NCBI GenBank assembly: GCA_003165115.1
Contig: PLSJ01000291.1
Span: 1 to 7,963, forward strand
Reading direction: 5' to 3'
DNA length: 7,963 bases
From: Syntrophaceae bacterium
GTDB taxonomy: Bacteria > Desulfobacterota > Syntrophorhabdia > Syntrophorhabdales > WCHB1-27
Below the pieces are notes generated by a model, which was not told where the DNA came from, made no database searches, and was given only the letters and a program-made list of their open reading frames with translations. Position numbers and translations under genes: made by a program. Below, in pieces: positions 6,547-7,963 of this stretch (its first letter is position 1; every line of letters starts with the position of its first letter).

Positions 6547-6908
6547 CAATTCCCGTAGCAAAAACGATGACACGCCCGTGCGCGTGATAACCGCAAAATA
6601 ATTGTTGGTTAGGCGACAGACCAGGATCAACGCTTGTCGTATAGTACTGTAGATGCCTTACATGGTGCACATAATGAAGGTTTATTGTCATCGAGCGATT
6701 GCCTGCTATCACCTTGCGGGCTTGTTCATAGTGATCCTGACAGCCACGAATAACAGGTGCCTGAAACTTCTTTTTGCGGAAATGAGAAGACAGATATCGT
6801 GACCCAGGCAGCCACTTTTCGTCAGGAATCGATGAAGTAAGCTCGATTGTTTCACCGTTCTTCATGAAACACCGTCATCAAATACTGTTGCAACCAAGGA
6901 GGCACTAC
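6547..6908. other. 362-bp intergenic region upstream of the sigma factor
   Basis: This holds repeat copy B (6550-6622), starting 3 bp after the response regulator stop. It also has a -10-like TATAGT (6640-6645) without a clear -35, a GTTTCA/TGAAAC stem (6849-6854 with 6865-6870), the palindrome GTTGCAAC (6887-6894), and the sigma factor's ribosome binding site AAGGAGG (6896-6902). No intrinsic terminator with a T-run was found after the response regulator. A 49-codon + strand ORF at 6653-6802 and a 113-codon - strand ORF at 6524-6865 lack ribosome binding sites and recognisable products. Confidence 0.55.
6550..6622 (+). repeat. Repeat copy B (between the response regulator and the sigma factor)
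   Basis: The first 30 bp (6550-6579) match copy A exactly. GCGACAGACC (6613-6622) matches the second block of copy A. The hairpin is stronger in this copy: CACGC (6571-6575) with GCGTG (6582-6586). CGACA (6614-6618) can also pair with TGTCG (6635-6639) just downstream. After the second block both copies reach an ATAGT string (4069-4073 and 6641-6645), a hint that the similarity runs further in diverged form. Both copies have the same orientation, 2,576 bp apart, and bracket the kinase-regulator pair. Confidence 0.88.
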
Positions 6909-7790
6909 ATGACGTACCTTCACTCAGAGGACTCAATCCCCGAACCGGAATCCGAGACTTCGGATGTCCGCGATCCTTTCAAGGCGTACCTTCATGAGGC
7001 ATCGAAATATCCCCTCATGACAAAGGAAGAAGAACGGGAAATGGCACAACGGGTGCGAGCGAAAGGGGACAGGGACGCGGCAGAGAGAATGGTCCTCGCG
7101 AACCTCAGGCTCGTAGCCAAGATAGCCGTCGCTTACCGTAGCCACCTCAACATCCTCGACCTCATACAGGAAGGGAATATGGGACTGATGCGTGCGGTCT
7201 GGAAATACGATCCTGAAAGGGGAACGAGGTTCTCGACGTACGCATCGTTCTGGATACGCGCCTACATGCTGAAATACCTGATGAACTCGTGGAGCATGGT
7301 GAAGGTCTGCACCAAGGACAGCCAGAGGAAGCTCTTCTACGGCCTGAACCGGGAAAAGGAGAAGCTGGAGAGAGCGGGTATCGTCCCTTCCACAGAGGTC
7401 CTTGCCGTCAACCTTAAGGTCAGCCGCGCAGAGATAGAAAATATGGAGCAGCGCCTGTACCGTGGAGACCTTTCCCTGGAATCGCCCCAATATGAAAACG
7501 GGGACACACTCATGGATACGATAGGAAGCGGTGAGGACATAGAGGAGACATTGATCGAAAAAGACCATATGGAAATACTGCACAAAAGACTCGATGAATT
7601 CAAGAAGCAGCTCAATGGGAGAGAGTGCTTTATCTTCGATAACCGCATCATGGCGGAGGATCCGCTGACGCTGGAGAAAATCGGTGATTGCTTTAACATT
7701 TCAAGAGAACGGGTCCGGCAAATACTGGCGACAATATCGAGGAACCTGGCACGGAACCTTGAATCGAGTGAGCTTCGGCCGTCCATGTAA
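6909..7790 (+). CDS. rpoH: RpoH-like sigma-70 family factor (sigma-32 type)
   Basis: An alternative sigma subunit that directs RNA polymerase to a stress, typically heat-shock, promoter set. It has 293 residues. Region 1.2 is DPFKAYLHEASKYPLMTKEEE (22-42). Region 2 has NLRLVAKIAVAY (65-76), then LDLIQEGNMGLMRAVWKYD (83-101) and FSTYASFWIRAYM (108-120). The segment QRKLFYGLN (139-147) matches the RpoH box found in sigma-32 proteins but not in RpoD. Region 4.2 LTLEKIGDCFNISRERVRQI (253-272) carries the DNA-binding helix-turn-helix. ATG 6909 is chosen because AAGGAGG (6896-6902) is 6 nt upstream; the in-frame ATG at 6864 has no such site and adds a basic 15-residue tail unlike the family. No classic sigma-32 binding site was found upstream. 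Confidence 0.9.
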   Translation: MTYLHSEDSIPEPESETSDVRDPFKAYLHEASKYPLMTKEEEREMAQRVRAKGDRDAAERMVLANLRLVAKIAVAYRSHLNILDLIQEGNMGLMRAVWKYDPERGTRFSTYASFWIRAYMLKYLMNSWSMVKVCTKDSQRKLFYGLNREKEKLERAGIVPSTEVLAVNLKVSRAEIENMEQRLYRGDLSLESPQYENGDTLMDTIGSGEDIEETLIEKDHMEILHKRLDEFKKQLNGRECFIFDNRIMAEDPLTLEKIGDCFNISRERVRQILATISRNLARNLESSELRPSM

Positions 7791-7813
7791 GGGGCGGCTT
7801 TTGCGTGATCACC

Positions 7814-7845
7814 GTGGCGTCAAAGTCATAAACCATCGACGCCAC
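7814..7845. promoter_or_regulatory. 8-bp perfect inverted repeat upstream of the last gene
   Basis: GTGGCGTC (7814-7821) and GACGCCAC (7838-7845) are perfect inverted copies separated by 16 bp, 28 bp before the ATG at 7874. No T-run follows, so it is not an intrinsic terminator of the sigma gene. Centre-to-centre spacing is 24 bp, a little over two helical turns, so a dimeric repressor or activator site is as likely as an RNA hairpin in the leader. It does not match the CIRCE element. Confidence 0.5.
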
Positions 7846-7873
7846 ATCATCTGAAGCCATAAGGAGGTAAACC

Positions 7874-7963
7874 ATGGCTGAGCACAACGCAGTGGTAGGC
7901 ATCTTCGACTCTCACATCAAAGCGGAAACGAGCATCAGGGAACTCCAGCGGTCGGGGTTCGAC
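7874..7963 (+). CDS. Start of a general-stress-like small membrane protein (partial)
   Basis: Only the first 30 codons are in the window. The frame starts at ATG 7874 with a strong AAGGAGG (7861-7867) 6 nt upstream and runs open to the edge. The N-terminus AVVGIFDSHIKAETSIRELQ (6-25), followed by RSGFD, resembles the N-terminal domain of a small family annotated as general stress proteins, in which this alpha/beta segment precedes a Gly-rich hydrophobic region. The assignment rests on recalled similarity of this short segment. Its place after an RpoH-like sigma factor suits a stress role. The membrane part, if present, lies outside the window. Confidence 0.7.
   Translation, partial: MAEHNAVVGIFDSHIKAETSIRELQRSGFD

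Noticed and set aside
5599..6630. 343-codon - strand ORF antisense to the regulator and the kinase end
   Set aside because: It is a shadow of two clearly functional + strand genes and shows no recognisable domain.
6653..6802. 49-codon + strand ORF with a short hydrophobic stretch
   Set aside because: There is no ribosome binding site and the composition is irregular. One hydrophobic run of about ten residues is not enough to call a membrane peptide.
6524..6865. 113-codon - strand ORF covering the intergenic region before rpoH
   Set aside because: It has no Shine-Dalgarno and no recognisable family, and it runs through repeat copy B into the regulator's coding sequence. The equivalent frame at copy A shares only the repeat-encoded residues GRVIVFATG.
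7814..7845. Inverted repeat considered as a CIRCE (HrcA) operator
   Set aside because: CIRCE arms are TTAGCACTC and GAGTGCTAA with a 9-bp spacer; neither the arms nor the spacer match.

Overview
The window carries housekeeping DNA-maintenance genes followed by a regulatory cluster, all on the + strand. Seven complete protein genes, one partial gene at the right edge, a tRNA and the signal recognition particle (SRP) RNA are well supported. The best guess for the host is a Gram-negative bacterium of the Desulfobacterota (former Deltaproteobacteria) or Nitrospirota type. The reasons are a sigma-32-like factor, a soluble PAS histidine kinase, moderately GC-rich coding sequence, and the order tRNA-Ser, SRP RNA, dnaX, ybaB, recR. 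That order is also known from Bacillus subtilis, so it does not settle the phylum. The taxonomy is inference from gene content only.

Region 1 (1-3196) is the replication/repair block. A short tail of an upstream reading frame (to 38) is followed by tRNA-Ser(GGA) at 81-173, a terminator-like hairpin, and the small SRP RNA at about 254-350. Then come dnaX (459-2138), ybaB (2273-2587) and recR (2588-3196). The clamp-loader subunit, the nucleoid-associated protein and the recombination mediator are probably one transcription unit; ybaB and recR abut with no gap. The dnaX-ybaB junction is unusual. The last 35 bp of the dnaX coding region are repeated exactly 116 bp downstream, and the 81 bp between the two copies fold into three consecutive hairpins.

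Region 2 (3255-3914) is a DedA-family membrane protein with the family's key acidic and arginine residues.

Region 3 (3915-6908) is a two-component system: a cytoplasmic PAS-PAS histidine kinase of the NarX/HisKA_3 type, overlapping a NarL/FixJ response regulator. A 30-bp perfect direct repeat sits on each side of this gene pair, one copy in each of the two long intergenic regions, and each copy is followed at the same distance by a second shared block. One copy lies upstream of the kinase and the other upstream of the sigma factor. It could be a shared control element or a boundary of a moved cassette.

Region 4 (6909-7963) holds an RpoH-like sigma factor with a strong ribosome binding site. 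It is followed by the first 30 codons of a small protein resembling a general-stress/membrane protein family. An 8-bp inverted repeat lies between the two. Together, regions 3 and 4 look like a signal-responsive stress-regulation cluster, but no sequence evidence directly ties the kinase to the sigma factor.
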